Part shown: positions 18,833 through 26,996 of the stretch, piece after piece
Numbering within the stretch: the stretch's first letter is position 1
How the letters are laid out: the number at the start of each line of letters is the position of its first letter
Source: Acidovorax soli
GTDB taxonomy: Bacteria; Pseudomonadota; Gammaproteobacteria; Burkholderiales; Burkholderiaceae_C
Assembly: GCF_900107605.1 (NCBI RefSeq)
Contig: NZ_FNQJ01000024.1
Location: 1-55,578, forward strand
Reading direction: 5' to 3'
Length of the DNA stretch: 55,578 nt
Program-made: the position numbers and the translations under genes
Notes under the pieces: generated by a model
The model's database searches: none
The model's input: the letters and a program-made list of their open reading frames with translations, nothing else
Told to the model about the DNA's origin: nothing

Positions 18833-20326
18833 TCAGGCGTGCAGCGGGTTCAGCCGTCTGACGTGAGTACGCATCGCGCCCGGGGGCGGGGGTTGCGGGT
18901 CTTCGCCCGCATGGCGTTCGGGCAGGGTGATGTCCTGCGATGTGCGTGACCAGTTTGTTCGGGCCCGTTCTAAGGCTCCAACCGCAACGCCTCGGGGTTT
19001 AGGCACGGGCATGGTCGCCCGCTCGCTGCCCCCTGCTTCGGCGAATAGGTTGCTATCGCCCACTTGCTGCAGGTGAGCGCCGTCCATGCGCAAGACCTTG
19101 CCGGTGGCAAGCCGACTGGCCAGCAGTCGCTCCATGGCCGAACCGTCCTGGCGCGTGAGGTTGGGCACGTATCGGCTGTAGACCCTGAACAGCATTTCGG
19201 TAGAGGTGTGGCCGAGCTGGCGTGCGATCCATTCGGGCGCTTCACCGGAAGCCAGCCACAGGGTCGCCGCGGTGTGGCGCATCTGGTAGGGGCGCCGCTC
19301 GGTCAATCCCAGGTGTCGCAGCAGCGGGTACCAGACCCTGTCCGTGAAGTTCTTGTTATCCAATGGTGCGCCCATCAGGTTGCAGAACACGTAGTCGGAC
19401 AGTTTTCCCGTCACCTCGTACTGCTTGGTGAGGGCCTCGACTACCGGCTGACTCATCTGGATGTCGCGCTGGCTGCCGTCGGTCTTGGTGTATTCGTCCT
19501 CTCCAAGAACCACGGTTTCCCGGACCCGAATCAGGCGGCGCTCGAAATCGACATAGCGCCATTTGAGGCCATGGACTTCGCCGGTGCGCATGCCGGTGAA
19601 AAAGCGCACGGTGAAATAGTTGCGATAGTCCGCACGGACGGTCGCCAGAATGCTCTGTACATCCTGCAGGCTGAACGGATCCACATCGACCTTGCGCACA
19701 CGCAGTCGTTTGATGTTGGTCGTGGGCGTCGTAAACTCGAATCGGTCGGCGGCTTCGTCAATGATCTGGCAAAGCGTGCCAATGATCTCGTTGATCCGTT
19801 TGGGTGAGAGTCCTTCCTTGTCTCCGCGACCTTTTACTTTGGCGAGTGTGGCGCGATAGGCAAGGATGTCGGATTTGGTGATGCTGCTGACCACCTTTTG
19901 CCCGAAATGCGGGATCAAGCGACCGTCCAGTGTCGAGCGCAAGGAGCGTATGTGGCTGCGGCGCCATTCGATCTCGTGCTCTTTGAACCATTGGGCCGAG
20001 AATTCGCAGAACAATGGGCCAGTCGACTTCGGCTCTACGGCCGTCTTCTCAGCCGACTCTGCGATCGCCTCCATCACCGCAGTGGGAGCCGCCTTCTCAA
20101 GGTTTGCCCGTGCAAAACGCTTGAGCGCTTTGCTGTTGGGAAAGTAGTTGGCGTATACGAAGGTGCCTGCATTGATCTCGGACTCGATCTTGGCGAGGAC
20201 TTTTGCCAGCTTCTTGCGATTGATTGGGGTGTCGGTCAGTGCCGTGTACTCCCGGCACCGCTGGCCCTGAAATCTGAAGTCCATGAACAGGCTGCCCATG
20301 GTGTCTGAGTTGCGGATACTACCCAT
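18833..20326 (-). CDS. Tyrosine site-specific integrase with DUF3596-type arm domain
   Basis: A 497-residue integrase. I chose the ATG at 20326 because GGAGGT lies seven bases upstream; an ATG 15 bases earlier would remove that site. The N-terminal arm-binding domain (about 8-60, GSLFMDFRFQGQRCREYTAL…) is of the DUF3596 type, followed by a core-binding domain. Catalytic residues: Arg in FFTGMRTGEVHGLKW, H-x-x-R in MRHTAATLW, LGHTS, and nucleophile Tyr in FRVYSRYV. A 60-residue tail with low-complexity sequence follows. It inserts and excises the island, together with the overlapping excisionase gene. Confidence 0.92.
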   Translation of the reverse strand: MGSIRNSDTMGSLFMDFRFQGQRCREYTALTDTPINRKKLAKVLAKIESEINAGTFVYANYFPNSKALKRFARANLEKAAPTAVMEAIAESAEKTAVEPKSTGPLFCEFSAQWFKEHEIEWRRSHIRSLRSTLDGRLIPHFGQKVVSSITKSDILAYRATLAKVKGRGDKEGLSPKRINEIIGTLCQIIDEAADRFEFTTPTTNIKRLRVRKVDVDPFSLQDVQSILATVRADYRNYFTVRFFTGMRTGEVHGLKWRYVDFERRLIRVRETVVLGEDEYTKTDGSQRDIQMSQPVVEALTKQYEVTGKLSDYVFCNLMGAPLDNKNFTDRVWYPLLRHLGLTERRPYQMRHTAATLWLASGEAPEWIARQLGHTSTEMLFRVYSRYVPNLTRQDGSAMERLLASRLATGKVLRMDGAHLQQVGDSNLFAEAGGSERATMPVPKPRGVAVGALERARTNWSRTSQDITLPERHAGEDPQPPPPGAMRTHVRRLNPLHA

Positions 20327-20564
20327 GAAGTACACCTCCATTGGCCATCGGAATGGCGCTCATCCCCGTGGGTCTCGCCACTGACACCCGCATCATGTCT
20401 CGTTGAATGGCCTCCCAACGGTAGAGGATCTTTCGCCCCCCAAAGGGACGAAAGTAGTGAATCCCCTCAAGTAAGACGCTGTCCTTCAATCGCTCGCGAA
20501 TGGTCCGCACGTCGTACTTGATCCGGGCAGAAAGTTCCTCTGTGGTTAGTAGTTCAGCTTCCAT
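20319..20564 (-). CDS. Excisionase / AlpA-type recombination directionality factor
   Basis: An 81-residue protein whose N-terminal half (LLTTEELSARIKYDVRTIRERLKDS…, FGGRKILYRWEAI) has the layout of a MerR-like winged helix used by Xis and AlpA proteins. It would bend att DNA and favour excision. An AAGGAG site lies six bases before the ATG. The gene overlaps the integrase start by eight bases, so excisionase is translated first. Confidence 0.75.
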   Translation of the reverse strand: MEAELLTTEELSARIKYDVRTIRERLKDSVLLEGIHYFRPFGGRKILYRWEAIQRDMMRVSVARPTGMSAIPMANGGVLHG

Positions 20565-20585
20565 GTTTTCTCCTTTGTCACCCAG

Positions 20586-20650
20586 CTTTATTGCTAGACG
20601 TATTTATTGTATGTCGCATAAGCACGTTGTCAACTGGTCTAGCAATAAAG
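20586..20650. promoter_or_regulatory. xis-int promoter bracketed by a perfect 14-bp inverted repeat
   Basis: On the minus strand, TTGACA (20633-20628) and TACAAT (20611-20606) are 16 bases apart, a near-consensus sigma-70 promoter for xis-int. CTTTATTGCTAGAC (20586-20599) and its exact reverse complement (20637-20650) flank it, 37 bases apart. The likely reader is the ribbon-helix-helix protein encoded divergently at 20691. Binding at both arms could loop the DNA and silence excision. The repeats and promoter are seen; the regulator assignment is inferred. Confidence 0.7.
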
Positions 20651-20690
20651 GTTGTTGACCCCTTAAAATGCCGAATCAGCCGAGAAGCAC

Positions 20691-20915
20691 ATGAGCCGAA
20701 ATCAACTAAACATACGGGTGAGCGATGAGTTGGAAGAGCTCATCGACAAGAAGCGCATCGAGCTAGCCTCGACGCTGAAGGTCATCCCTACGCGGTCTGA
20801 CGTGGTTCGCTTTGCTCTTGAGAGTTACCTCGGGGTATCCGTGAAGCAAACTGATGCGGACCGCCGAACAACAGAGGGCAAGGCCATTTCGGCAAAGAAA
20901 AAATCCGCTGACTGA
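20691..20915 (+). CDS. Ribbon-helix-helix DNA-binding protein
   Basis: A 74-residue protein. Residues 4-48 fit a ribbon-helix-helix (Arc/CopG) fold: a beta strand (QLNIRVS), helix DELEELIDKKRIELAS, then SDVVRFALESYLGV. A basic tail ends in AKKKSAD. These dimers bind short palindromes and commonly repress plasmid, toxin-antitoxin or integrase genes. It is divergent from xis-int across the inverted repeat and is probably its regulator. Confidence 0.72.
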   Translation: MSRNQLNIRVSDELEELIDKKRIELASTLKVIPTRSDVVRFALESYLGVSVKQTDADRRTTEGKAISAKKKSAD

Positions 20916-21346
20916 GAGACACCCCACGGACCGCCTGTCAAAGCACTAGACGCACAGACAAGACCACTCGCGATGGCATGCCAATGGTCAGTCGAACGCA
21001 CTGCCTGCGGCTCATCGCCACCGTCCATTGCAGCAATCTCGATGTCTACTTTGCAGCGATTGCTGCCGGCGGCCGTCAGCCGATCAGTGTCTGCTCAAGG
21101 CGGGGTAGCTGCCCTTTGCTGACGGGTGACTGCTTATTTCGGACGAACATCCCTACTGTGAGGCGTCGCCCACGTCAATGTTCCTGACGTCGCCATTGCT
21201 GCCGGCGAGTGCGATGCTTCCTGCGCCAGCGGCCCCAGGTGACGGAAATGTCAGGCAGGGTATGTTGCAAGTACGACCTCTTCATGACTTGCCGAGTTGA
21301 TGTTTGCCTTGTGATCTGAAGCTGCCTCAACCGCATGCCGCACCGT
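20916..21346. other. Intergenic stretch without a supported gene
   Basis: About 430 bases between the ribbon-helix-helix gene and the fluoride promoter. Short open frames exist on both strands, but none has a ribosome-binding site or a recognisable product. An island attachment site could lie here, since the integrase end of the island is adjacent, but I could not pick out a repeat core by eye. Confidence 0.4.
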
Positions 21347-21376
21347 TTTACTTTCACCGGTCCATCTCGCTATAAT
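21347..21376 (+). promoter_or_regulatory. Sigma-70 promoter of the fluoride operon
   Basis: TTTACT (21347-21352) and a perfect TATAAT (21371-21376) are 18 bases apart. Transcription would begin close to 21383, at the 5' edge of the fluoride riboswitch, as expected for a riboswitch leader. Confidence 0.75.
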
Positions 21377-21384
21377 TTTTCGAC

Positions 21385-21443
21385 GGAGATGGCATTCCTC
21401 CCGTGAACCGCCCTGGCATCGCCCGGGGCTAATGATGCCTACA
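21385..21443 (+). promoter_or_regulatory. Fluoride riboswitch (crcB motif)
   Basis: The segment matches the crcB motif: GGAGATGGCATTCCTCC forms P1 and its loop. An AACC linker then joins GCCC… paired with …GGGC, followed by the conserved TAATGATGCCTAC. GGCAT (21391-21395) and ATGCC (21435-21439) can form the long-range pseudoknot that encloses fluoride and magnesium. The motif sits between a strong promoter and a CLC-F fluoride exporter, about 87 bases before its ATG. Fluoride binding would turn expression on. Confidence 0.92.
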
Positions 21444-21529
21444 GACACCTGATCACATTACAGGGCTGTAGGCGCTCGCGCTCAGATTCTTTGCTTGGTC
21501 AGGCCGATTGATTCGTTTCCTTGACCCGC

Positions 21530-22867
21530 ATGAGCCGATTTAGACGACCTGAACAGTTCGACCTGCTGCCGTACATCGGCAAGTGGCTCGTGATCGCCTC
21601 CGTTGTGGCCTTCCTGGCCGGCAGCGCTTCCGCACTTTTCCTCTTCGCGCTCGACCGCGCCACCGCCTGGCGCGAGGCCAACCGTTGGATCACCTGGTTG
21701 CTGCCGCTTGCTGGTGGCGCGGTCGGCTGGGTGTACTTCAAGCTTGGCAAGCAGGTCGAGGCCGGCAACAACCTGCTGATCGACGAGATCCACGACCCTA
21801 AGAAGGTCGTGCCGCTGCGCATGGTCCCGCTCGTCCTGGGCGGCACCGTCATCTCACATCTCTTCGGCGCGTCCGTCGGTCGCGAGGGGACGGCGGTGCA
21901 GACGGGCGGCGCACTGGCGGACCAGCTCACGCACGTCTTTCGATTCCAGCCTGCCGATCGCCGCATCCTGCTGATGGCGGGCATCAGCGCTGGCTTCGCC
22001 TCCGTGTTCGGGACCCCGCTGGCGGGGGCGCTCTTCGGCCTCGAGGTGCTGGCCATTGGCCGGATGCGCTACGACGCCCTATTGCCCTGCGTGGTCGCTG
22101 GCATCGTGGCCGACCAGGTCGGCATGGCCTGGGGCGTGCACCACATGCACTACGCGATCGGAGAGGTGGTCGCGGTGACGCCTTGGAGCGTCGGAGCCGT
22201 CGTGATCGCTGGTGTGATTTTCGGTCTCGTCGGCCTCGTGTTTGCGACCGCGACGCACCAGCTCGGAGGGCTTGTCAAGCGATGGATCTCCTATCCGCCG
22301 CTGCGCCCGATGTTGGGCGGCATCGTGATCGCGCTCGCCCTCTGGGCTCTCGGCAGAGCGGGCTTCGATGCGCATCGCTACATCGGGCTGGGCATTCCTA
22401 GCATCGTCAACGCCTTCCAGGAACCTTCGGCGCCGTGGGATTTTTTTGGCAAGTTGACCTTCACCGTCACCTCGCTCGGCACAGGCTTCAAGGGCGGCGA
22501 GGTCACGCCGCTGTTCTACATCGGCGCGACTTTGGGCAACGCCCTGGCGCCCATGCTGCAGCTGCCCTTCGCCATGCTCGCCGGCATCGGCTTCGTGGCC
22601 GTGTTCGCGGGCGCGGCCAACACGCCACTGGCCACCATCGTCATGGCAATCGAACTGTTTGGGCCGCAGATCGGACCGCTCGCAGCCATCGGCTGTATCA
22701 CCAGCTATCTCTGCTCCGGCCACACCGGGATCTACCACGCACAGCGCGTCGGCCACAGCAAACATCATGGCGGTCCCCCGGAAGAACTGCGTATCGCCGA
22801 TGTCCCGCAATTCCGTAAAAAGCAGCAGACCCAGCACGTCTCCGCAACCAAAGATGACCACTCATGA
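21530..22867 (+). CDS. CLC-F type fluoride/proton antiporter
   Basis: A 445-residue membrane protein counted from ATG 21530 (TTG at 21521 is an alternative). It has the fluoride-specific CLC marks: GNNLL (about 79-83 from this start) in place of the chloride GSGIP filter, and GREGTAVQ (about 117-124) with Thr where chloride CLCs have Pro; the Glu is the gating residue. About ten hydrophobic helices follow, including FKGGEVTPLFYIGATLGN. It exports fluoride in exchange for protons. The hydrophilic C-terminal tail is partly shared with the next protein. First gene of the riboswitch operon. Confidence 0.94.
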   Translation: MSRFRRPEQFDLLPYIGKWLVIASVVAFLAGSASALFLFALDRATAWREANRWITWLLPLAGGAVGWVYFKLGKQVEAGNNLLIDEIHDPKKVVPLRMVPLVLGGTVISHLFGASVGREGTAVQTGGALADQLTHVFRFQPADRRILLMAGISAGFASVFGTPLAGALFGLEVLAIGRMRYDALLPCVVAGIVADQVGMAWGVHHMHYAIGEVVAVTPWSVGAVVIAGVIFGLVGLVFATATHQLGGLVKRWISYPPLRPMLGGIVIALALWALGRAGFDAHRYIGLGIPSIVNAFQEPSAPWDFFGKLTFTVTSLGTGFKGGEVTPLFYIGATLGNALAPMLQLPFAMLAGIGFVAVFAGAANTPLATIVMAIELFGPQIGPLAAIGCITSYLCSGHTGIYHAQRVGHSKHHGGPPEELRIADVPQFRKKQQTQHVSATKDDHS

Positions 22868-23292
22868 GTCGCGCTGAAAATTATCTGTCGACGGTAATGG
22901 AACTGCGGCTGTATTTCCCAGCCGGTAGCCGTGCGAACCCAACCCGTATCTGGTACCACTTGAGCGTTTCAGGGCTTGCGCAGCAACTGTTGGCCTCGGC
23001 AAAGCGCGCGCACCTGCAGTCGGCGCTGCTCTACCACGTCGCATCGGGCCACCTCAAACGAGAGCGCGTGACACATCACCAGATCGACGGCTCCCACATA
23101 CTGCATCCGCAGTGCCTGGAGCTGATCGACACCGAAATGCAGCTGCGGGCGTTCATCTGTCACGCGCAGCGCGTCCGCCATGGCAAGCATCGCCAATCCT
23201 TGCCCAAAAACCCTCGGCAGGCGGACATCGCTCAGTTCCGGCGCAAGCAGAAGCAGGAGAAGCAGGACGCTGTTTTGGAGGAGACAAAGTAA
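22864..23292 (+). CDS. DUF190-like protein 1, with a CLC-F-derived tail
   Basis: A 142-residue protein. Residues 10-100 have the DUF190 layout: strand LRLYFPAGSR, helix, …SGHLKRE…, then PQCLELIDTEMQLRAFI. The ATG overlaps the CLC-F stop (ATGA). The C-terminal 40 residues (HAQRVRHGKH…ADIAQFRRKQKQ) closely match the CLC-F C-terminus (HAQRVGHSKH…ADVPQFRKKQQ), so the gene is a recombinant of a DUF190 gene and a copied CLC-F tail. DUF190 proteins often accompany fluoride exporters; their biochemical role is not established. Confidence 0.75.
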   Translation: MSRAENYLSTVMELRLYFPAGSRANPTRIWYHLSVSGLAQQLLASAKRAHLQSALLYHVASGHLKRERVTHHQIDGSHILHPQCLELIDTEMQLRAFICHAQRVRHGKHRQSLPKNPRQADIAQFRRKQKQEKQDAVLEETK

Positions 23293-23732
23293 TGACGGCT
23301 CAGGGCCCCACTCATACGCACGACCTGACCGTTTTGCGTCTGTACTTTCCCGCCAACAGCCGCGCCAAGGCCACGCGTTTCTGGCACCGCTTGGGCGCGC
23401 CCGCGCTGGCGCAGCACCTGTTGGAGGTTGCTCATCACTCGGGTATTCAGCAAGCCTTGCTGTACCCCATCGGATCGGGCTACCTGCCAGGAGAGCGGCT
23501 CACGCACCACCACCTTGAAGGCCATGCTTTGCGACATCCGCAATGTCTGGAGTTGCTTGACTCTGAAACTCGGCTTCGGACCTTCATGCAGGAGCACGCG
23601 GAGGAGTTGGGCAAGGTGCGGGCCGTTCTGTTCGCTTGCGAGCTTCCAATGACCGACGGCGATTCGGAGTCGCCAACCAACGCCCAATCGTGCCGGCCGC
23701 AAGTGCCGCCATCAACGGCATGCGTCTCATGA
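23292..23732 (+). CDS. DUF190-like protein 2
   Basis: A 146-residue paralogue of the preceding protein: LRLYFPANSRAKATRFWHRL, GSGYLPGERLTHHHLEG, PQCLELLDSETRLRTFM. The ATG overlaps the previous stop (TAATG) and has GGAGGAG upstream; a longer open frame from 23112 is only the overlap. It lacks the CLC-F-like tail and ends in a polar, Ser/Pro-rich stretch. It probably assists fluoride tolerance with the exporter. Confidence 0.72.
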   Translation: MTAQGPTHTHDLTVLRLYFPANSRAKATRFWHRLGAPALAQHLLEVAHHSGIQQALLYPIGSGYLPGERLTHHHLEGHALRHPQCLELLDSETRLRTFMQEHAEELGKVRAVLFACELPMTDGDSESPTNAQSCRPQVPPSTACVS

Positions 23733-23790
23733 GTGTGCCAGTCATTGGCGTCGGTTTCTCTGTTTCGTTCACGCTCACCAGGAGTTCATC

Positions 23791-24132
23791 ATGAAGGGTT
23801 TTCAGATCACGTTCTTTGCCGAGCAGGAACATCGACACGGCCACACCCCCATGGGAGACTGGCTTTTGCAATTTGCCCAGGACAACGGTGCGCTAGGCGG
23901 AAGCTTGATGGGCGCGGCAGCGGGTTTCGGAGCCGCCGGAAAAATGCATTCCACCCACTTTTTCGAACTGGCCCAGCAGCCTGTGGCGGTGACCGTATCG
24001 GCCACGGAAGAGGTCGCCGAACGACTGCTTGCAGCGATTGCGCTTGAGCCGGTCACGATGTTCTACATCCAGGTAGGTGCCAATGGTCTACGGGCGGATC
24101 GGCAAAGCAACGCCGCCCGCGTTGGCCGGTGA
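23791..24132 (+). CDS. DUF190 family protein 3
   Basis: A 113-residue protein and the most canonical DUF190 member here: KGFQITFFAEQEHRHGHTPMGDWLL, then GSLMGAAAGFGAAGKMHS and LAQQPVAVTVSATEEVAERLLAAI. An AGGAG site precedes the ATG. It follows the second paralogue by 58 bases and overlaps the ABC ATPase start. Three DUF190-like genes in a row is unusual for a fluoride operon. Confidence 0.8.
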   Translation: MKGFQITFFAEQEHRHGHTPMGDWLLQFAQDNGALGGSLMGAAAGFGAAGKMHSTHFFELAQQPVAVTVSATEEVAERLLAAIALEPVTMFYIQVGANGLRADRQSNAARVGR

Positions 24133-24803
24133 TGCCGCTGATGCCGGCGATTGACCGCAGCGTTGACTTCGCCGAGGACCGATTACGAATGACTGTCGAC
24201 AACTGCTTGCTGGCGCTCTCCGGTCTTGCGTCGCCGTTCGGCGGTCCGTTCGATTTGGCCTTGAACGCCGGCGAATGTGTCTGCGTGCTCGGCAGATCGG
24301 GATCGGGCAAGAGCGTCCTGCTGCGCCTGATCGCCGACATGGATCCAGGCACCGGCGACGTGAGCTTGGCCGGCAAACGCCGGGAGGCATTTGCGGCGCC
24401 GGCGTGGCGAGGTCGTGTGATCTACCAGTCAGCCGAACCCGCATGGTGGGCGTCAACGCCGGCAGCCCACTTCCCGTCTGCCGCGTCGAGCCGGGTCGCC
24501 GAACTGATGGCGGCGCTCGGGCTGGGCCCGGACCTGCTGGACGCCGACATCGCACGCCTTTCGACCGGCGAGCGTCAACGCCTGGCGCTCGTCCGCTCGA
24601 TGGTGCGGGAGCCCGACGTGCTGCTGCTCGACGAGCCGTCGGCCTCGCTCGACGGCGCCTCGACGCTGGCGATGGAATCCCTGCTTCTGCAACGGCTCCG
24701 CTCCGGCCTCGGCATCGTGATGGTGACGCACTCGCGTGAGCAGGCAGTGCGGATGAGCCATCGCCACTTCGAGATGCGCGACGGCAAGCTGCACGCGCCA
24801 TGA
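24132..24803 (+). CDS. fetA: ABC exporter ATP-binding subunit (FetA/YbbL type)
   Basis: A 223-residue ATPase: Walker A GRSGSGKS, signature LSTGERQRLALVRSM, Walker B VLLLDEPSASLDG and H-loop VTHSREQ. The short single-domain form with an adjacent UPF0014 permease is the FetAB pattern, described in E. coli as an iron exporter linked to oxidative stress. The ATG (24132) overlaps the previous stop as TGATG; a second candidate is ATG 24189. Placement in a fluoride operon suggests metal homeostasis under fluoride stress. Confidence 0.85.
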   Translation: MPLMPAIDRSVDFAEDRLRMTVDNCLLALSGLASPFGGPFDLALNAGECVCVLGRSGSGKSVLLRLIADMDPGTGDVSLAGKRREAFAAPAWRGRVIYQSAEPAWWASTPAAHFPSAASSRVAELMAALGLGPDLLDADIARLSTGERQRLALVRSMVREPDVLLLDEPSASLDGASTLAMESLLLQRLRSGLGIVMVTHSREQAVRMSHRHFEMRDGKLHAP

Positions 24804-25591
24804 GCACCATCCATCTTCACGCCACGGACGTGGCGCTCGCCACGTTGCTGGTGCTGATCAACGCCCTGGCGTCCTTGCTCCTGAACCTGCAGTTGCATCG
24901 GCAGGTGCTCTGGGCCGCTACCCGCATGGTCGTCCAGCTCCTGCTGGTCGGCCTGGTGCTGCGCTTCGTGTTCCAGGCGGCGTCGCCGGCGGCCACTCTC
25001 GGGATCGTCGCGCTCATGCTGCTGGCGGCCGCGCGCGAAGTCGCCGTGCGTCCAACTCGGCGTCTCAAGGGTGCCGGGAGTTACCGCATCGCGGCGGTGG
25101 TCGTCGGCTTCTCGAGCATCGCCACCGTGTTGCTCGCATTGATGACGGCGATCCGCCCGCAGCCCTGGTACGACCCGCGCTACGCCATCCCGCTGATGGG
25201 CATCGTGCTCGGCAGTGTGCTCAATTCGGCCAGCCTGGGTCTCGACAGCTTCTTCGAAGGCATCAGCACCGGGCGCCCGGCGATCGAGGCGCAGCTGGCG
25301 CTCGGCGCCAGCATCCACCAAGCGCTGGCCGCACCGATCCGCCATGCGATCCGCCGCGGGATGATTCCAATCATCAACCAGATGTCGGCCGCGGGTGTCA
25401 TCACGCTGCCCGGCATCATGACGGGGCAGTTGCTGGCCGGCATGGATCCACTCGAAGCCGTGAAATACCAGATCCTGCTGCTTTTCCTGCTCACAGGCGC
25501 CGGCGGTCTCGCATCGGCGGGCGCGGTCTATCTGGCGGCGAGGGCCGTCACCGACGACCGACAGCGCCTGCGGGCAGATCGTCTGAAGTAG
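24800..25591 (+). CDS. fetB: ABC exporter permease subunit (FetB/YbbM, UPF0014)
   Basis: A 263-residue permease with about seven helices and the UPF0014 hallmarks RQVLWAATRMVVQLLLVGL, PLMGIVLGSVLN and SAAGVITLPGIMTGQLLAG. It overlaps fetA as ATGA and ends the tightly coupled CLC-F to FetB run. With FetA it forms an exporter, probably of iron or another metal. Confidence 0.88.
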   Translation: MSTIHLHATDVALATLLVLINALASLLLNLQLHRQVLWAATRMVVQLLLVGLVLRFVFQAASPAATLGIVALMLLAAAREVAVRPTRRLKGAGSYRIAAVVVGFSSIATVLLALMTAIRPQPWYDPRYAIPLMGIVLGSVLNSASLGLDSFFEGISTGRPAIEAQLALGASIHQALAAPIRHAIRRGMIPIINQMSAAGVITLPGIMTGQLLAGMDPLEAVKYQILLLFLLTGAGGLASAGAVYLAARAVTDDRQRLRADRLK

Positions 25592-25750
25592 CACTCAGAT
25601 CATGTTTCGAAAAATCCCGAATCTAAAGAAGATCATGAACAGGCACCTTGCTTGTGCGCTCGTCTGGGCATCGCCGCCGCATCTGCGACGGTCAATGGCC
25701 CGGCTGAGAACACCTACGCCGCTGGAGCCGCATGCCGACAGGCAGGGCGA

Positions 25751-26503
25751 TTGAACGTGTCGGCGCCACGATCGCAGGTGCAACTGCTGCTCATCCGGCA
25801 CGGTGAGTCTGAATGGAATCTGGCACAGCGTTTCACCGGCTGGGCCGACGTGGGTCTCACACCGCGGGGTGTGCGTCAGATGCAGGAGGCCGGCCGTGCG
25901 ATTCGGCGGTCAGGTCTGGTCGTCGACCGCGTCTTCTCCTCCATGCTGGTCCGTTGCGTACGGTCTGTCGACTGCTTGCTGCTCGCAGCAGGAAGTCCAT
26001 CGGCGCCACGCACCGCCGACTGGCGGTTGAACGAGCGGCACTATGGTGCATTGACGGGGTCATCCAAGGCCGAAGCCATCGCCCGGTATGGTGCCGATCA
26101 GGTGCAAGCCTGGCGCAGGTCGTACCGCGCGGTACCGCCGCCGTGGACCCAGGACGATGTCGGTCGGGTGGCGATGGATCCATCGATGGAACCACCTTGC
26201 GCAGCGCTGGAAACCCTGCCCTTGGCGGAATCACTCGCGCAAACCGTTCTGCGGGTGACCGCGCTCTGGCAGGAACTGATCGAACCATCATTGGCGTCGG
26301 CCCAAACGATAGCTGTCGTCGGTCATGGCAACAGCCTGCGGGCGCTGGTGATGCAGCTTGAAGAACTCAGTGAACAAACGGTCTCGTGTCTGGAGATCGC
26401 CAACGGCGAAATGCGTGCCTATGAGTCAGGCGCTGGTCGCACACTGCATTTGCAATGCATCTGGCAGCCATCTGTGCTGGCGCCCATCTCAAAAATTCTT
26501 TGA
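25751..26503 (+). CDS. 2,3-bisphosphoglycerate-dependent phosphoglycerate mutase family protein
   Basis: About 250 residues from TTG 25751 or GTG 25757; the open frame extends to 25652 but that leader is not conserved in type. Catalytic RHGESEWN, the GWADVGLTPRG loop, LNERHYGALTG, and the second His in VVGHGNSLRALV are all present. It interconverts 3- and 2-phosphoglycerate, the step before enolase. Enolase is inhibited by fluoride, and spare glycolytic enzymes are found in fluoride loci, so this may be a resistance accessory rather than the housekeeping copy. It is also somewhat divergent. Confidence 0.85.
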   Translation: MNVSAPRSQVQLLLIRHGESEWNLAQRFTGWADVGLTPRGVRQMQEAGRAIRRSGLVVDRVFSSMLVRCVRSVDCLLLAAGSPSAPRTADWRLNERHYGALTGSSKAEAIARYGADQVQAWRRSYRAVPPPWTQDDVGRVAMDPSMEPPCAALETLPLAESLAQTVLRVTALWQELIEPSLASAQTIAVVGHGNSLRALVMQLEELSEQTVSCLEIANGEMRAYESGAGRTLHLQCIWQPSVLAPISKIL

Positions 26504-26509
26504 GACAGC

Positions 26510-26536
26510 GGAATAAACGCAGGCGGCCAAGCGTCT
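26510..26536 (+). promoter_or_regulatory. Candidate ECF promoter 1
   Basis: GGAAT (26510-26514), 17 bases, then CGTCT (26532-26536), in the wider context GGAATAAAC-N13-CGTCT. It lies 46 bases before the COG4315 lipoprotein gene, which leads into an ECF sigma/anti-sigma pair, and so fits autoregulation. The same spacing and elements recur upstream of four other genes in the window. Confidence 0.6.
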
Positions 26537-26582
26537 GTCTGGATGTCAGCTCTGATCAATTCCATCTTCCACAGGACTTCCC

Positions 26583-26960
26583 ATGAAATCTTCCCTTCTG
26601 CCCACCCTGATTCTTGCGCTCGCCGCGCTCGCCTCTGGCGCCGCCATGGCTGCCGCTCCCGTGAAGACGGCTGGCGGCATGCTGGTCAACACCGCCGGCA
26701 TGACGCTCTACACCTTCGACAACGATACGGCCGGCAGCGGCAAGAGCGCCTGCAACGGTCCGTGCGCCGGACTGTGGCCGCCGGTCATGGCAGAAGCGGA
26801 CGCGAAGCCCGAAGGCGACATGACCCTCGTCACGCGCGACGATGGCACCAAGCAGTGGGCCTACAAGGGCAAGCCGGTCTATCTCTACAAGTCCGACATG
26901 AAGGCCGGCGACATGACCGGCGACAACTTCAAGAACGTCTGGCACGTCATCAAGCCCTGA
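26583..26960 (+). CDS. Secreted COG4315-type repeat protein
   Basis: A 125-residue exported protein. The signal peptide (about 1-23, LILALAALASGAAMA) is followed by two copies of the secreted repeat: MLVNTAGMTLYTFDND and the second around WAYKGKPVYLYKSDMKAGD. A CNGPC motif near 52-56 carries two cysteines. Family members are periplasmic or lipoprotein-like and often sit beside ECF sigma factors. No lipobox Cys is visible, so it is probably soluble periplasmic. Function unknown. Confidence 0.85.
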   Translation: MKSSLLPTLILALAALASGAAMAAAPVKTAGGMLVNTAGMTLYTFDNDTAGSGKSACNGPCAGLWPPVMAEADAKPEGDMTLVTRDDGTKQWAYKGKPVYLYKSDMKAGDMTGDNFKNVWHVIKP

Positions 26961-26996
26961 TCGACCAAGACCGCAGAGAGCACGACGCCTCAGCCC

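Noticed and set aside
21530..22867. An ordinary chloride CLC at the fluoride locus
   Set aside because: GNNLL replaces the chloride GSGIP filter and GREGT replaces GREGP, both CLC-F marks, with a fluoride riboswitch upstream.
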